From Mesorhizobium sp. YM1C-6-2 (GTDB lineage Bacteria; Pseudomonadota; Alphaproteobacteria; Rhizobiales; Rhizobiaceae): DNA of 64,000 bases. The stretch covers positions 124,001 through 188,000 of the forward strand of contig NZ_RCIZ01000008.1 in NCBI RefSeq assembly GCF_003666685.1. Direction: 5' to 3'. A program made the translations under genes and the position numbers. The notes under the pieces were generated by a model that was not told where the DNA came from, searched no databases, and saw only the letters and a program-made list of their open reading frames with translations. This document shows positions 1-9,436 of the stretch, piece by piece. Position 1 is the stretch's first letter. Each line of letters opens with the position of its first letter.

Positions 1-193
1 TGGTGGCTTCACCGAGCGCGATCGGCAGCATGCCCGACGCCAGCGGGTCGAGCGTGCCGGCATGGCCCGCCTTCTCGGCCTGGAACAGCCACTTCACCTT
101 GGAAACCGCCTCGGTCGAACCCATTCCGACCGGCTTGTCCAAAATCACCCAGCCGGAAACCGGCCGGCCCTTCTTCTTGCCGCGGCGGGCCAT
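1..193 (-). CDS. truB: tRNA pseudouridine(55) synthase TruB (N-terminal part, cut by window edge)
   Basis: TruB isomerises U55 to pseudouridine in the tRNA T-loop. Only the first 64 codons lie in the window; the gene runs off the left edge. The visible part holds the family signature GTLDP, whose Asp (residue 49) is the catalytic nucleophile, preceded by the VILDKP motif near residues 16-21 and followed by SGMLP. The basic N-terminus MARRGKKKG is common in alphaproteobacterial TruB. Its ATG overlaps the rbfA stop codon by one base (TGATG), so the two are translationally coupled, as in the usual nusA-infB-rbfA-truB order. Confidence 0.95.
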   Translation of the reverse strand, partial: MARRGKKKGRPVSGWVILDKPVGMGSTEAVSKVKWLFQAEKAGHAGTLDPLASGMLPIALGEAT

Positions 194-603
194 CAATCGT
201 CCTTGTCGTTGCTGTCTTGATCGAGGTCGCGCGCCACTTCCGGCGATTTCAGGAGCTCGTCGATCCTGGCGAAATTGTCGAAGCTGGTGTCCAGCCTGAA
301 GCGGAACTCGGGCATGTATTTCATCTGCCTGAGCGCGTGCGTCACCCGCCCGCGGATGAACTTCGCATGGCTGTTCAGCGCCTTGACCACCGCCCCGTCG
401 TCCGCTGCGCCAAGCGGTGAGACGAAGGCGGTCGCGATCTTGAGATCGGGTGACATGCGCACCTCGGAGATCGAAATGACTGATGTCTCGATCACCGGAT
501 CTATGATCTCGCCGCGCCGCAAGAGATCGGAGAGGGCATGGCGCACCTGCTCGCCGACGCGCAGCATGCGCTGGGATGGGCCGGAGCCTGACGTTCTGGA
601 CAT
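193..603 (-). CDS. rbfA: 30S ribosome-binding factor RbfA
   Basis: RbfA is a KH-like cold-shock factor that matures the 16S rRNA 5' end on the 30S subunit. The 136-residue product shows the family core [11 protein letters not shown], the FVSPLG strand and [11 protein letters not shown], with an acidic tail ending DSNDKDD. The open frame extends 18 codons upstream, but the ATG at 603 begins a family-typical start ([12 protein letters not shown]), so I prefer it. It sits downstream of infB across a 100-bp gap that contains a strong terminator, and it is coupled to truB by a one-base stop/start overlap. Confidence 0.95.
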   Translation of the reverse strand: MSRTSGSGPSQRMLRVGEQVRHALSDLLRRGEIIDPVIETSVISISEVRMSPDLKIATAFVSPLGAADDGAVVKALNSHAKFIRGRVTHALRQMKYMPEFRFRLDTSFDNFARIDELLKSPEVARDLDQDSNDKDD

Positions 604-657
604 GGTTCCTATCTTGAAATCGTGCGCCCCGGGGTGGAACCGGAACGCATGTTTCAC

Positions 658-689
658 AAAAAATCGGGACGGCGGCGACCGCCGTCCCG
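658..689 (-). terminator. Intrinsic terminator between infB and rbfA
   Basis: On the minus strand an 11-bp perfect stem (CGGGACGGCGG / CCGCCGTCCCG, plus-strand arms 665-675 and 679-689, 3-nt loop) is followed by A and then six T residues (658-663). It lies 14 bp after the infB stop and is a textbook rho-independent terminator. No clear promoter is visible between it and rbfA, so rbfA-truB would depend on read-through, antitermination or a promoter I cannot recognise. Confidence 0.85.
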
Positions 690-703
690 GATGTCTGGAC
701 GCC

Positions 704-3253
704 TTACAGCGTCCGCGTCACCATCTCGACGCGGAAGCACTCGATGACGTCGCCAACCTGGAGGTTCTCGTAGTTCTGGAAAGCCATGCCGCATTCCTGG
801 CCGGCCGGAACTTCCGACACCTCGTCCTTGAAGCGCTTCAGCGTCTTCAGCGTACCTTCGTGGATGACCACGTTGTCGCGGATCAGGCGCACGCCGGCGC
901 CACGCTCGACCTTGCCTTCGGTGACACGGCAGCCGGCGATCTTGCCGACCTTGGTGATGTCGAAGACCTCGAGTATCTCGGCGTTGCCGATGAAGGTCTC
1001 GCGGCGCTCCGGCGAGAGCAGTCCCGACATCGCCGCCTTCACATCATCCACGAGGCTGTAGATGATGTTGTAGTAGCGGATTTCGATGCCGGCATTCTCC
1101 GCCGCCGTCCGCGCCTGCGGGTTGGCGCGCACGTTGAAGCCGATGATCGCCGCGCCCGATGTCTCGGCGAGCGATATGTCGGTCTCGGTGATGGCGCCGA
1201 CCCCGGAATGGACGATGCGCGCGCGCACCTCATCGGTGCCGAGCTTCTCGATAGCCGTTGCGATCGCCTCGATTGAGCCCTGCACGTCGCCCTTGATGAC
1301 CAGCGGGAACTCCTTCAGCCCGCTCGTCTGCAACTGCGACATCATCTGCTCGAGTGAGCCGCGCTGGCCGGCATGCTTGGCGACCGCCTTGTCGCGCGCC
1401 AATCTCTGACGATATTCCGTGATCTCGCGGGCGCGGGCCTCGCTTGCGACGGTCGCGAAACGATCGCCGGCGCGCGGCGCGCCCTGCAGGCCCAGCACCT
1501 CGACGGGCGTCGACGGTCCGGCTTCCTTGAGCTGCTCGCCGCGATCGTTGATGATCGCGCGCACGCGGCCCCATTCGCTGCCGGCGACGACGATGTCGCC
1601 GATCATCAGCGTGCCGGTCTGGACGAGCACGGTGGCGACGGCGCCGCGTCCCTTGTCGAGCTTCGACTCGATGACGACGCCTTCCGACGTGCGGTCCGGA
1701 TTGGCCTTGAGGTCGAGGATTTCAGCCTGCAGAAGGATAGCCTCCAGCAGCTTGTCGAGGTTGGTGCCCTTGGTGGCAGACACTTCGACGTCCAGCACCT
1801 CACCGCCCATCGACTCGACGAACACCTCGTGCTGCAGGAGCTGCGTGCGCACCTTCTGCGGGTCGGCGCTCGGCTTGTCGATCTTGTTGATCGCAACGAT
1901 GATCGGCACGCCGGCCGCCTTGGCGTGATTGATGGACTCGATCGTCTGCGGCATCACCGAATCGTCGGCCGCAACCACCAGCACGGCGATGTCGGTCGAC
2001 TGCGCGCCGCGGGCGCGCATAGCGGTGAACGCCGCGTGGCCGGGCGTGTCGATGAAGGTGATCTTGTGGCCGTTCTTCTCGACCTGGTAGGCGCCGATGT
2101 GTTGCGTGATGCCGCCGGCCTCGCCGGCCTGAACATTGGCGTTGCGGATGGCGTCGAGCAGCGAGGTCTTGCCGTGGTCGACATGGCCCATGATGGTGAC
2201 GACGGGCGGACGCGGATGCAGGTCCTCCGGCTTGTCCGGCTCCTTGAACACGCCTTCCTCGATGTCGGCCTCGGCGACACGGCGCACCGTGTGGCCGAAT
2301 TCGGAAGCCACCAGTTCCGCCGTGTCGGCGTCGATCACGTCGCCGGGCTTCAGGATCTGGCCCTGCTTCATGAAGAACTTCACGATGTCGACCGCGCGCT
2401 CCGACATGCGGTTGGCAAGGTCGGCGATGGTGATCGTCTCGGGCAGCACCACCTCGCGGACGATCTTCTCGCGCGGCTCCTGATGCATCGCGCGCTTGAA
2501 CTTCTCCTGACGCCGACGCATCGATGACAGCGAGCGGGCGCGCGCCTCCTCCTCGGAGGTGGCCGAATTGAGTGTCAGCTTGCCGCGACGGCGGTCTTCC
2601 TCGCCCTTGGTGCGCTGCGGGCGCTCGGGCTGGGCGGGCGTCAGGCGGCGCGGCGGCACGCCGGCGACGGTGCGCTTCGGCTTGGCCGCTTCCTCTTCCT
2701 CGGGGGCCTGATCGGCAGCGGGCGTGCGGCGGCGGGCCTCTTCCTCGGCACGGCGGCGCGACTCGGCCTCGGCGAGCAGGCGGGCCTCCTCCTCGGCCTG
2801 GCGGCGCGCGGATTCCTCGCGTTCGCGCTTGCGGCGCTCTTCCTCTTCCTGGCGGCGCTTGGCGTCCTCGACGGCGCGCTGGCGATCCTCGACCTCACGC
2901 GCCTTCGAGCCCTCGAGCGCACGGCGGCGCGCCTCGATCTCGCCGGCCGAAAGGTCGCTGAGCACGAGATTGGGCCGCTCGGCGGCGGGAGCCGGTGCAG
3001 CAGCCTTGGGCGCTTCCTGCGGCGCAGGCTTGGCGGGCGCAGGCGCCGGCTTCGGCGCGAACACCGAGGCGGCTTCCGACTTCTCGCCGGGCTTGACGAA
3101 TTTGCGCTTGGTTTCGACGACGACAGACTTCGTGCGGCCATGCGAGAAGTTCTGACGCACGGTCGACTGCTCGACGCCCGGCCGCTTCAGCGTCAACGTC
3201 TTCTTGGTATTGACGCTCAACGTCTTGTCGTCACCGGTTTTCGTATCGCTCAT
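704..3253 (-). CDS. infB: Translation initiation factor IF-2
   Basis: IF-2 is the GTPase that delivers fMet-tRNA to the 30S P site and promotes subunit joining. At 849 residues it has a long N-terminus rich in Ala/Glu/Arg (about residues 55-260), then the IF2_N-like segment, then the G domain with GHVDHGKT near 354, DTPGH near 400 and NKID near 455, followed by the beta-barrel and C-terminal fMet-binding domains ending EMVTRTL. The start ATG overlaps the stop of the upstream YlxR-type gene (ATGA). It belongs to the rimP-nusA operon. The long charged linker is normal for alphaproteobacterial IF-2. Confidence 0.98.
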   Translation of the reverse strand: MSDTKTGDDKTLSVNTKKTLTLKRPGVEQSTVRQNFSHGRTKSVVVETKRKFVKPGEKSEAASVFAPKPAPAPAKPAPQEAPKAAAPAPAAERPNLVLSDLSAGEIEARRRALEGSKAREVEDRQRAVEDAKRRQEEEERRKREREESARRQAEEEARLLAEAESRRRAEEEARRRTPAADQAPEEEEAAKPKRTVAGVPPRRLTPAQPERPQRTKGEEDRRRGKLTLNSATSEEEARARSLSSMRRRQEKFKRAMHQEPREKIVREVVLPETITIADLANRMSERAVDIVKFFMKQGQILKPGDVIDADTAELVASEFGHTVRRVAEADIEEGVFKEPDKPEDLHPRPPVVTIMGHVDHGKTSLLDAIRNANVQAGEAGGITQHIGAYQVEKNGHKITFIDTPGHAAFTAMRARGAQSTDIAVLVVAADDSVMPQTIESINHAKAAGVPIIVAINKIDKPSADPQKVRTQLLQHEVFVESMGGEVLDVEVSATKGTNLDKLLEAILLQAEILDLKANPDRTSEGVVIESKLDKGRGAVATVLVQTGTLMIGDIVVAGSEWGRVRAIINDRGEQLKEAGPSTPVEVLGLQGAPRAGDRFATVASEARAREITEYRQRLARDKAVAKHAGQRGSLEQMMSQLQTSGLKEFPLVIKGDVQGSIEAIATAIEKLGTDEVRARIVHSGVGAITETDISLAETSGAAIIGFNVRANPQARTAAENAGIEIRYYNIIYSLVDDVKAAMSGLLSPERRETFIGNAEILEVFDITKVGKIAGCRVTEGKVERGAGVRLIRDNVVIHEGTLKTLKRFKDEVSEVPAGQECGMAFQNYENLQVGDVIECFRVEMVTRTL

Positions 3254-3900
3254 TCCATATCCTCTGCGGCGTCGTTCCCGTCAGCAATCGCCGCAAACAT
3301 TGCCAGCTCGTCCGGAGAACCGCCCCGGTATCGGTCAAGCGCAACCATGCGCTTTTCAGCCGCTCGCCCCGCATCGCCCGCAAGAACGGCTGCATGTATC
3401 ACATTTGTACCGCCCAATGCCAAACCCAATTCCTGTTCGGAAAAAAGTTTGTAGGCCATGATCTCCGGGCCTCCGGAATGGACGGTCGCGCGTCTCGCCT
3501 GCGCGATCTTGCGCACGCCGTCCTCGGATGCCTCGGCAGCGTGCAGCACCAGAAGCGCCGCGCCGCTGCGGACCGCAGCCTCGACCTTGGTTGCGCCAAG
3601 AGCGACGGCGCCCGCCTTGCGGGCCAGCCCCAGCGCGCCCAACGCCGATCTGGAGAGCAGGCGGTCGACCATGGCGCCCAGATCCGACGGCACTTCCACC
3701 TGCGCCTTGAGCGCCCTGGCGAACATGCCCTTCTTCGCCGCCTTGTCGACGTGCTCGCGGTCGGCGGTGACCCAGCAGCCGCGACCGGGCAGGTTTCTCT
3801 TCAGGTCAGGTACGACGGTCCCATCGGGGCCGGCGACAAAGCGAATGGCCTCATCCGGCCCGGTTGGCCGACGCGCGACGATGCAGGTGCGATCGTTCAT
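3250..3900 (-). CDS. YlxR-type RNA-binding protein with C-terminal L7Ae-like domain
   Basis: The N-terminal 90 residues match the YlxR/DUF448 family (RTCIVARR motif, then GRGCWV in place of the usual GRGAY/W). The C-terminal half ([12 protein letters not shown] onward) resembles an L7Ae/L30e-like RNA-binding fold. This two-domain form sits between nusA and infB in alphaproteobacteria; a role in RNA binding or translation is inferred from family and position. ATG is at 3900. A TTG at 3909, three codons earlier, has a better-spaced GGAG (6 nt), so the true start is uncertain. The stop overlaps the infB start (ATGA). Confidence 0.88.
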   Translation of the reverse strand: MNDRTCIVARRPTGPDEAIRFVAGPDGTVVPDLKRNLPGRGCWVTADREHVDKAAKKGMFARALKAQVEVPSDLGAMVDRLLSRSALGALGLARKAGAVALGATKVEAAVRSGAALLVLHAAEASEDGVRKIAQARRATVHSGGPEIMAYKLFSEQELGLALGGTNVIHAAVLAGDAGRAAEKRMVALDRYRGGSPDELAMFAAIADGNDAAEDME

Positions 3901-3932
3901 CTCGTCCAAAGCGTGCTCCGGGCCGGCTCACG

Positions 3933-5525
3933 TCACGCTTCCGCGTCAGCGGGCGCTTCGGCTTCGGCGGCGACTTCCTCCGGCGTGATCCAGCCGGCCA
4001 TCTGGCGTGCGGCGAGCACCATCTCCTCGGCCTCGGCGCGCGAAACGTTGTGAGCGGCCAGCACGCCGGGGAAGAACTTGGTCTCGCCGTCCTTGCGTTC
4101 CTTCCAGCCGACGAGATCGTCGACGGCATAGCCGGCAAAGTCCTCGATCGTCTTCACGCCGTCCTCGCCTAGCACCACCATCATGGCGGTGGTCACGCCG
4201 GGGATTTCGCGCAGCTCGTCCTGGACGCCGAGTTCCTTGCGCTTGGCGTCGTGCTCGGCCTCGATCTTCTCGATGTACTCGCGTGCACGGTTCTGGATCT
4301 CGCTCGCTGTATCCTCGTCGAAACCGTCGATCGAGGAGATCTCGTCGGAGTCGACATAGGCGACTTCCTCGACCGAGGTGAAGCCTTCCGAGGCCAGCAC
4401 CTGGCCGACCATCTCGTCGACGTCGAGCGCCTCCATGAACAGGGTCGAGCGTTCGACGAATTCCTTCTGGCGGCGCTCGCTCTCCTCCTGCTCGGTCAGG
4501 ATGTCGATGTCCCAGCCGGTGAGCTGCGAGGCGAGGCGCACGTTCTGGCCGCGACGGCCGATGGCGAGAGACAGCTGGTCGTCCGGCACCACGACTTCGA
4601 TGCGTTCGGCATCCTCGTCGAGCACCACCTTGGCGACTTCCGCCGGCTGCAGCGCGTTGACGATGAAGGAGGCGGCCGAGGGCGACCACGGGATGATGTC
4701 GATCTTCTCGCCCTGCAGTTCGCCGACGACGGCCTGCACGCGCGAACCGCGCATGCCGACGCAGGCGCCGACCGGGTCGATCGAGCTGTCGCGTGAGATC
4801 ACCGCGATCTTGGCGCGGCTACCCGGATCGCGGGCGACCGACTTGATCTCGATGATGCCGTCGTAGATCTCCGGCACTTCCATGGTGAAGAGCTTCGCCA
4901 TGAACTGCGGATGCGTGCGCGACAGGAAGATCTGCGGGCCGCGCTGCTCGCGCCGGACGTCGTAGACATAGGCGCGGACGCGGTCGCCATATTTGAAGTT
5001 CTCGCGCGGGATCAGCTCGTCGCGACGGATGATCGCTTCGCCGCGGCCGAGATCGACGATGACGTTGCCATACTCGACGCGCTTCACCGTGCCGTTGACG
5101 ATCTCGCCGATGCGGTCCTTGTACTCGTCGAACTGGCGGTCACGCTCAGCCTCGCGCACCTTCTGCACGATAACCTGCTTGGCCGACTGAGCGGCGATGC
5201 GGCCGAAATCCATCGGCGGCAGCTGCTCGGCGATGAAGTCGCCGATCTCGGCGTCGGGATTGCGCTCGCGCGCCGAGGACAGGGCGATCTGGCGGCCGTA
5301 GTCCTCGACCTCCTCAACCACTTCCATAAGGCGCTGCAGCTTCATCTCGCCGGTGTTCGGGTTGATGTCGGCGCGGATGTTGGTCTCCTGGCCGTAACGC
5401 GAGCGCGCCGCCTTCTGGATCGCGTCCGCCATCGCGGCGATCACGATTCCCTTGTCGATCGACTTCTCACGCGCGACCGCATCGGCGATCTGCAGCAATT
5501 CGAGCCTGTTCGCACTGACTACCAT
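3933..5525 (-). CDS. nusA: Transcription termination/antitermination factor NusA
   Basis: NusA binds RNA polymerase and nascent RNA and modulates pausing, intrinsic termination and rrn antitermination. The 530-residue product has the N-terminal RNAP-binding domain ([15 protein letters not shown]), an S1 domain (about 135-200), two KH domains (about 205-350; [10 protein letters not shown] and [12 protein letters not shown] visible) and C-terminal acidic helix-hairpin-helix repeats, ending in an Ala/Glu-rich tail. It lies 35 bp after rimP, with a GGGAG ribosome site overlapping a small GC palindrome. In E. coli NusA feeds back on its own operon through leader terminators; the hairpin ahead of rimP here could serve the same purpose. 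Confidence 0.98.
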   Translation of the reverse strand: MVVSANRLELLQIADAVAREKSIDKGIVIAAMADAIQKAARSRYGQETNIRADINPNTGEMKLQRLMEVVEEVEDYGRQIALSSARERNPDAEIGDFIAEQLPPMDFGRIAAQSAKQVIVQKVREAERDRQFDEYKDRIGEIVNGTVKRVEYGNVIVDLGRGEAIIRRDELIPRENFKYGDRVRAYVYDVRREQRGPQIFLSRTHPQFMAKLFTMEVPEIYDGIIEIKSVARDPGSRAKIAVISRDSSIDPVGACVGMRGSRVQAVVGELQGEKIDIIPWSPSAASFIVNALQPAEVAKVVLDEDAERIEVVVPDDQLSLAIGRRGQNVRLASQLTGWDIDILTEQEESERRQKEFVERSTLFMEALDVDEMVGQVLASEGFTSVEEVAYVDSDEISSIDGFDEDTASEIQNRAREYIEKIEAEHDAKRKELGVQDELREIPGVTTAMMVVLGEDGVKTIEDFAGYAVDDLVGWKERKDGETKFFPGVLAAHNVSRAEAEEMVLAARQMAGWITPEEVAAEAEAPADAEA

Positions 5526-5560
5526 TTCAGTCTCCCTGACCCGCCCTGGGCGGGGCTCAC

Positions 5561-6208
5561 TTAGTCCTGAGTCTCGGTTTCGTCTTCGCCGTCGGCCTCT
5601 TCCGGCTCGCCACGGCGTCTTTTCGCTTCCTTGCGCGCCTGGTTGTCCTTGGACAGCGCGTCGCGGATGAGGTCGTCGGTCAGCACCAGCCGGGCCTCGG
5701 CGATCGCCTCGTAAGGCACCCTTATCGCCGGCTCGTCGCCGGCGCTGCCGGAAGCGTCGCGCTCGATCAACACGTCGTTCTCGCCCGCCTCGGCGATCCG
5801 CCCGCGAAAACGCTTGCGCTCGGCGACCATGATAGACGTCTCGATCTTCACCAGATGGCCGGCCCAGGTCGAGAAGTCGGACTTCCTGACCAGCGGGCGG
5901 TCGATGCCGGGCGAGGACACCTCGAGATTATAGGCCTTCTCGATCGGATCGGCGACGTCGAGTGCTGGCGAAACCGCGTGGCTGACCTCTTCGCAATCCT
6001 CGACGGTCATGGTGCCGTCGTCGCGTTCGGCCATGATCTGCAGCGTCAGCCCGTTCTGGCCCGACAGCCTGGCCCGCACCAGGCGAAAGCCCATGCCGCG
6101 CAGCACCGGCGAGACGATCGACGCCACGCGCGCATCGATGCCGCTCTCGCGGATGATGCGGTCGTCTCCAACACTGTCGCCTGTGCTTGCTGCCACTGGG
6201 GCCGTCAT
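5561..6208 (-). CDS. rimP: Ribosome maturation factor RimP
   Basis: RimP assists 30S assembly. The 215-residue product has the [12 protein letters not shown] core motif and the N-terminal [13 protein letters not shown] segment, with a lysine/arginine-rich then acidic tail. The open frame could begin at a GTG at 6259, but that codon lies inside the leader hairpin. ATG 6208 has GGAG five bases upstream and is chosen. It is the first gene of the rimP-nusA-ylxR-infB transcription unit, downstream of a near-consensus promoter at 6292-6320. Confidence 0.95.
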   Translation of the reverse strand: MTAPVAASTGDSVGDDRIIRESGIDARVASIVSPVLRGMGFRLVRARLSGQNGLTLQIMAERDDGTMTVEDCEEVSHAVSPALDVADPIEKAYNLEVSSPGIDRPLVRKSDFSTWAGHLVKIETSIMVAERKRFRGRIAEAGENDVLIERDASGSAGDEPAIRVPYEAIAEARLVLTDDLIRDALSKDNQARKEAKRRRGEPEEADGEDETETQD

Positions 6209-6231
6209 CGCTTCTCCAACGGCCTGGTAAC

Positions 6232-6261
6232 AAAAAAGAGCGGGACCGGGTGGACCCACTC
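6232..6261 (-). terminator. Terminator-like hairpin in the rimP-nusA leader (candidate attenuator)
   Basis: Between the putative promoter and the rimP start, the minus strand folds a 10-bp stem (arms at plus positions 6252-6261 and 6238-6247, one G-T wobble, one T-T mismatch, loop of four) followed directly by six T residues (6232-6237). Its position in the leader, about 25 bases before the rimP ATG, suggests conditional termination, and NusA is the obvious effector because its operon is autoregulated this way in E. coli. The structure is seen; the regulation is inferred. Confidence 0.6.
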
Positions 6262-6291
6262 TTCGTCATACCGACCAAGAATTTGAGTCTG

Positions 6292-6320
6292 ATATAGACC
6301 AACAGACCCCGGCTTTCAAG
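6292..6320 (-). promoter_or_regulatory. Putative housekeeping promoter of the rimP-nusA-infB operon
   Basis: Reading the minus strand: CTTGAA (6315-6320), exactly 17 bases, then CTATAT (6292-6297). The rhizobial RpoD consensus is CTTGAC-N17-CTATAT, so 11 of 12 positions match with ideal spacing. Transcription would start near 6285, giving a leader of roughly 75 nt containing the terminator-like hairpin. Confidence 0.7.
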
Positions 6321-6495
6321 TCCCGGTCCCAGTATCTCCGGCACACGGGTCATCTGGGGTGACGGCCAGCGTACGCCGAGTGCAAGCCTTGCATGGGACC
6401 GATGCAGCATTCGCACTGCTGCCGGGCCTCATGCCTCACTATCTATGTTGCAGCGCACCAACCAACGTCATCGCGCACATCCGAGGCAAACGAAC

Positions 6496-6660
6496 ATGAC
6501 TCCCCGCAATGCCCTTGCCGCCCTCGGCGACTTCATCGAGGTCTTCGGCAGCGCCGTCGCCGCGTCACGCGCGGTCGAGGCCAGCAGGCAGCCGCGTGCC
6601 AGCGATCTGCGAACGCTCGGCATCGATCCCGTTGCTTTCCGCAAGATCGTCCAGCGCTGA
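6496..6660 (+). CDS. Small conserved-looking protein, 54 residues, unknown function
   Basis: I do not recognise a named family with certainty. The product starts MTPRNALAALGDFIEVF and contains AVAASRAVEASRQP followed by LRTLGIDP and a short basic end. Small rhizobial DUF1127-related proteins have a similar layout (an N-terminal amphipathic helix, then an arginine-rich LG-I-P segment), so a distant link is possible. ATG 6496 is chosen over earlier in-frame codons because GAGG lies nine bases upstream. It stands alone on the plus strand, divergent from rimP and convergent with trmB. No signal peptide or membrane segment. Confidence 0.6.
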   Translation: MTPRNALAALGDFIEVFGSAVAASRAVEASRQPRASDLRTLGIDPVAFRKIVQR

Positions 6661-6707
6661 GCCACAGACCGATCGAAGCCCTGGTCTTTGCGCTTGATGC
6701 TGTTGGC

Positions 6708-7406
6708 CTACGTCCGTCTGAACGTCAGATAGGCCGGGGCACGCTCCTCGCGGAGCGCCTTCGACTCGTATCGCGTCCCCGGCCAGCCGGGATAGGCCTT
6801 GCGCCAGTCATCCGCCTGCGCCGCCTCCCAGGCGAAGTCGCCATGCGCGGCGCAGTGGAGCAGGGTCCAGTTGACATAGGTGTCTATGTCGGAGGCAAAG
6901 CGGAATGTCCCGCCCGCCTTCAGCACGCGCGCAAAACGGTCGAGATTGACTGGACTCACGAAGCGCCGCTTCCAGTGCTTCTTCTTCGGCCACGGATCGG
7001 GATAAAGCAGGTCGATCCCGGAAAGCGACGCGTCCGGCAACCAGTCGAGCAACTGTGTCGCGTCGTTGTCGTAGACACACAGATTGTCGAGCGGCGCGTC
7101 CGCCAGTGACGCCATCATCTTCGCCATCGAGTTGACGAAAGGCTCGACGCCGATGAAGCCGGTGCCGGGATGACCGGCGGCCTCGTGGCGCAGATGCTCG
7201 CCGCCGCCGAAGCCGATCTCCAGCCGCACATCCGCGACCTCCGCAGCAAAGAGCATCCGTATGTCCGTCGGCGCGGCACGGTCGAGGTCGAGCCTATAGC
7301 GGGCCAGCCCGTCGGCAAGCGCCTGGGCCTGTTGCGGACGAATGGTCTTGCCGCGCCGCCGGCCGAAGAAGGCTTCGGTCGAGCGGCTTTTCCGGCCTTC
7401 GGTCAC
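6708..7406 (-). CDS. trmB: tRNA (guanine-N7-)-methyltransferase
   Basis: TrmB methylates G46 in the tRNA variable loop using S-adenosylmethionine. The 232-residue product has the SAM-binding EIGFGGGEH motif (residues 63-71) and the family signature [14 protein letters not shown], plus the N-terminal FFGRRRGK. It starts with GTG at 7406; a nearby ATG at 7414 is out of frame. It lies 11 bases after the metK stop and is probably co-transcribed with it, which joins SAM synthesis to a SAM-using enzyme. Confidence 0.95.
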   Translation of the reverse strand: MTEGRKSRSTEAFFGRRRGKTIRPQQAQALADGLARYRLDLDRAAPTDIRMLFAAEVADVRLEIGFGGGEHLRHEAAGHPGTGFIGVEPFVNSMAKMMASLADAPLDNLCVYDNDATQLLDWLPDASLSGIDLLYPDPWPKKKHWKRRFVSPVNLDRFARVLKAGGTFRFASDIDTYVNWTLLHCAAHGDFAWEAAQADDWRKAYPGWPGTRYESKALREERAPAYLTFRRT

Positions 7407-7417
7407 GGCAGCATCCG

Positions 7418-8719
7418 TCAGGCGGCGACCGCGTCCTTCAGCCCCTTCACCAGATCGGTCTTCTCCCAGGAGAAGGAGCCGTCGCGGCCGGGCTTGCGGC
7501 CGAAATGGCCGTAGGACGACGTCTTCGCATAGATCGGCCGGTTAAGGTCGAGATGTTCGCGGATGCCCGACGGCGACAGGTCCATCACCTGGCGCAGCGC
7601 CTTCTCGAGCTTCGCCTCATCCACCTTGCCGGTGCCGTGCAGATCGACATAGACCGACAGCGGCTGGGCGACGCCGATGGCGTAGGAAAGCTGGATGGTG
7701 CAGCGGTCCGCAAGTTTCGCGGCGACCACGTTCTTGGCGAGGTAACGCGCCGCATAGGCCGCCGAGCGGTCGACCTTGGTCGTGTCCTTGCCGGAGAATG
7801 CACCGCCGCCATGCGGCGCCGCGCCGCCATAGGTGTCGACGATGATCTTGCGGCCGGTGAGGCCGGCGTCGCCGTCCGGTCCGCCGACCACGAACTTGCC
7901 CGTAGGGTTGATGTACCAGACGCAGTCGTCGGCGATCCTGAGGTCGCCCAGCGCCTCGCGGATGAAGGGCTCGACCACCTTGCGCACCTTCTTGGAATCC
8001 CAGCTTGCCTCGAGATGCTGGGTCGAAAGCACGATGGAGGTTGCCTCGGCTGCCTTGCCGTCGACATATCTCACGGTGACCTGGCTCTTGGCGTCGGGGC
8101 CGAGCCTGGCGGCGTCGCCTTCGCCGTTGTGGCGGGCAGCCGACAGAAGCTCGAGGATCTTGTGGCTGTAGTAGATCGGCGCAGGCATCAGGTCGGGCGT
8201 CTCGCGGCAGGCATAGCCGAACATGATGCCCTGGTCGCCGGCACCCTCTTCACCCTGGCGGTCGGCGGCATTGTCGACGCCCTGGCCGATGTCGGGCGAC
8301 TGGCCGTGCAGCAGCACGTCGATCTTCGCCGTCTTCCAGTGGAAGCCGCTCTGCTCGTAGCCGATGGCGCGGATCGCCTTGCGGGCGACCGACTTGAACT
8401 TGGACGGGTTGATAACGGGATGACCGGCCGCGTCGATGAGGACGTTGCCTTCCTTGTCCTTCTTCAGGAGCGTGTGGGGTACTCGCACCTCGCCGGCGAT
8501 GACTACACGGTTGGTGGTCGCGAGTGTCTCGCAGGCGACGCGGACCTTCCACGGGTCCGACACGGCAACGGCGGCGTAGCGCTTGGCATCCGCCGGCGTG
8601 ACCTTCTTCACCTCACGGTAGACCAGATCCACGATCTCGTCGGAAATGCGGTCGCAGACCTTGTCGGGGTGTCCCTCGGATACGGATTCCGAGGTGAAGA
8701 GATAGTTCTGCCGCGTCAC
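7418..8719 (-). CDS. metK: S-adenosylmethionine synthetase
   Basis: MetK makes S-adenosylmethionine from methionine and ATP in the cytosol. The 433-residue product has the N-terminal [16 protein letters not shown] motif, the [12 protein letters not shown] hexapeptide region and the [15 protein letters not shown] loop with its catalytic lysine region. Start is GTG at 8719 with AGAGGG seven bases upstream. It is longer than E. coli MetK (384) because of small insertions typical of alphaproteobacteria. A candidate promoter lies at 8777-8805. I saw no SAM-riboswitch fold in the 151-bp upstream gap. Confidence 0.97.
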   Translation of the reverse strand: MTRQNYLFTSESVSEGHPDKVCDRISDEIVDLVYREVKKVTPADAKRYAAVAVSDPWKVRVACETLATTNRVVIAGEVRVPHTLLKKDKEGNVLIDAAGHPVINPSKFKSVARKAIRAIGYEQSGFHWKTAKIDVLLHGQSPDIGQGVDNAADRQGEEGAGDQGIMFGYACRETPDLMPAPIYYSHKILELLSAARHNGEGDAARLGPDAKSQVTVRYVDGKAAEATSIVLSTQHLEASWDSKKVRKVVEPFIREALGDLRIADDCVWYINPTGKFVVGGPDGDAGLTGRKIIVDTYGGAAPHGGGAFSGKDTTKVDRSAAYAARYLAKNVVAAKLADRCTIQLSYAIGVAQPLSVYVDLHGTGKVDEAKLEKALRQVMDLSPSGIREHLDLNRPIYAKTSSYGHFGRKPGRDGSFSWEKTDLVKGLKDAVAA

Positions 8720-8776
8720 GGATTTTCCCTCTCGAAAGGCTTTGCCGGCAGAAGCCGACTTTCGGGCGCGACACGT

Positions 8777-8805
8777 GTTAACGAGGCCGGCCCGGAGTCG
8801 TCAAG
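8777..8805 (-). promoter_or_regulatory. Possible metK promoter
   Basis: The minus strand has a perfect -35 CTTGAC (8800-8805), 17 bases, then GTTAAC (8777-8782). The -35 and spacing match the rhizobial housekeeping consensus but the -10 is weak, so this is a moderate call. The GTTAAC is itself palindromic. Confidence 0.4.
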
Positions 8806-8812
8806 GAGCGTT

Positions 8813-8859
8813 GGTCCTGCGGAGAGGCGGTTTCGGGAACTGTTTTCCTCCGCGGGTCC
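8813..8859. repeat. Imperfect 12-bp inverted repeat between praR and metK
   Basis: Arms GGTCCTGCGGAG (8813-8824) and CTCCGCGGGTCC (8848-8859) pair at 10 of 12 positions plus one wobble across a 23-nt loop. It lies just after the praR stop and just upstream of the putative metK -35. There is no T-run, so a simple intrinsic terminator is unlikely; a praR 3' stem or an operator are both possible. Confidence 0.45.
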
Positions 8860-8870
8860 ACGGGCGGCGG

Positions 8871-9293
8871 CTAGTCGCCGTCGTCGGAGGCGAGGCTCTT
8901 CACCAGTTCGATGATCCTGCGCCGCACCTTCTGGTCCTGAATCCGGACGAAGGCGCGGTTGAGCTGGAGCCCTTCCGCGCTGGTGCAGAAGTCGATCGCG
9001 AAGGTGGTGGACGGGTCCTCCGCGAAGCCGCGGTTGGCGGTCCCCTCCTCTCCGGGCAGGTCCTCGAAGAAGAAGGCAACGGGAACAGAGAGTATGGTGG
9101 CGATCGCCTGCAGCCGGCTTGCGCCGACCCTGTTGGTCCCTTTCTCGTATTTCTGGATCTGCTGGAAGGTTATGCCGAGATTCTCACCCAGCTTCTCCTG
9201 GCTCATGCCAAGCATGTTGCGGCGAAGCCTGATCCGACTCCCAACGTGCGTATCCGTCGGATTCGGCTTCTTCTTGTTTTCCTTGTCTGCCAT
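8871..9293 (-). CDS. praR: XRE-family transcriptional regulator of the PraR/PhrR type
   Basis: A helix-turn-helix repressor. The HTH is unmistakable: VGSRIRLRRNMLGMSQEKLG, then ITFQQIQKYEKGTNRVGASRL, followed by a hydrophobic AIATILSVPVAFFFEDLP segment and a C-terminal domain. In Rhizobium PraR restrains quorum-sensing and biofilm genes, and in Sinorhizobium medicae the same protein (PhrR) is acid-induced and lies next to lnt (actA); the lnt-praR-metK order here supports orthology. I prefer ATG 9293 (GAGG five bases upstream; MADKENKKKPNP matches the family start). An ATG at 9344 would add 17 residues and also has an acceptable GAGGAG. Confidence 0.85.
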   Translation of the reverse strand: MADKENKKKPNPTDTHVGSRIRLRRNMLGMSQEKLGENLGITFQQIQKYEKGTNRVGASRLQAIATILSVPVAFFFEDLPGEEGTANRGFAEDPSTTFAIDFCTSAEGLQLNRAFVRIQDQKVRRRIIELVKSLASDDGD

Positions 9294-9406
9294 TTTTTCC
9301 TCGCCGGGCTTCGCCGGCTTTTCCGGTTTGTATTTTGTTGTCATTCCGGCGCACTCCTCACCCCAACGAATGCATCGGCTGAAAGCCCTGTCTGCCGGAC
9401 GTTTAC

Positions 9407-9436
9407 AGTATGAGTTTCTAATATATCTGCTGTCAA
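9407..9436 (-). promoter_or_regulatory. Putative praR promoter
   Basis: Minus strand: TTGACA (9431-9436), 18 bases, CATACT (9407-9412). The -35 is perfect for sigma-70 and overlaps the lnt stop codon. Transcription would begin near 9400, about 55 bases before the upstream alternative praR start (9344) and about 105 before the preferred one (9293). Confidence 0.5.

Noticed and set aside
1373-2527. Long plus-strand open frame of 384 codons antisense to infB
   Set aside because: It lies fully inside infB, is rich in Arg/His/Asp as expected from GC-rich antisense frames, and has no ribosome site or family motif.
8720-8870. SAM riboswitch upstream of metK
   Set aside because: The gap has an inverted repeat but I could not recognise the pseudoknot or core of a SAM-II or SAM/SAH riboswitch. 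A covariance-model search would decide.
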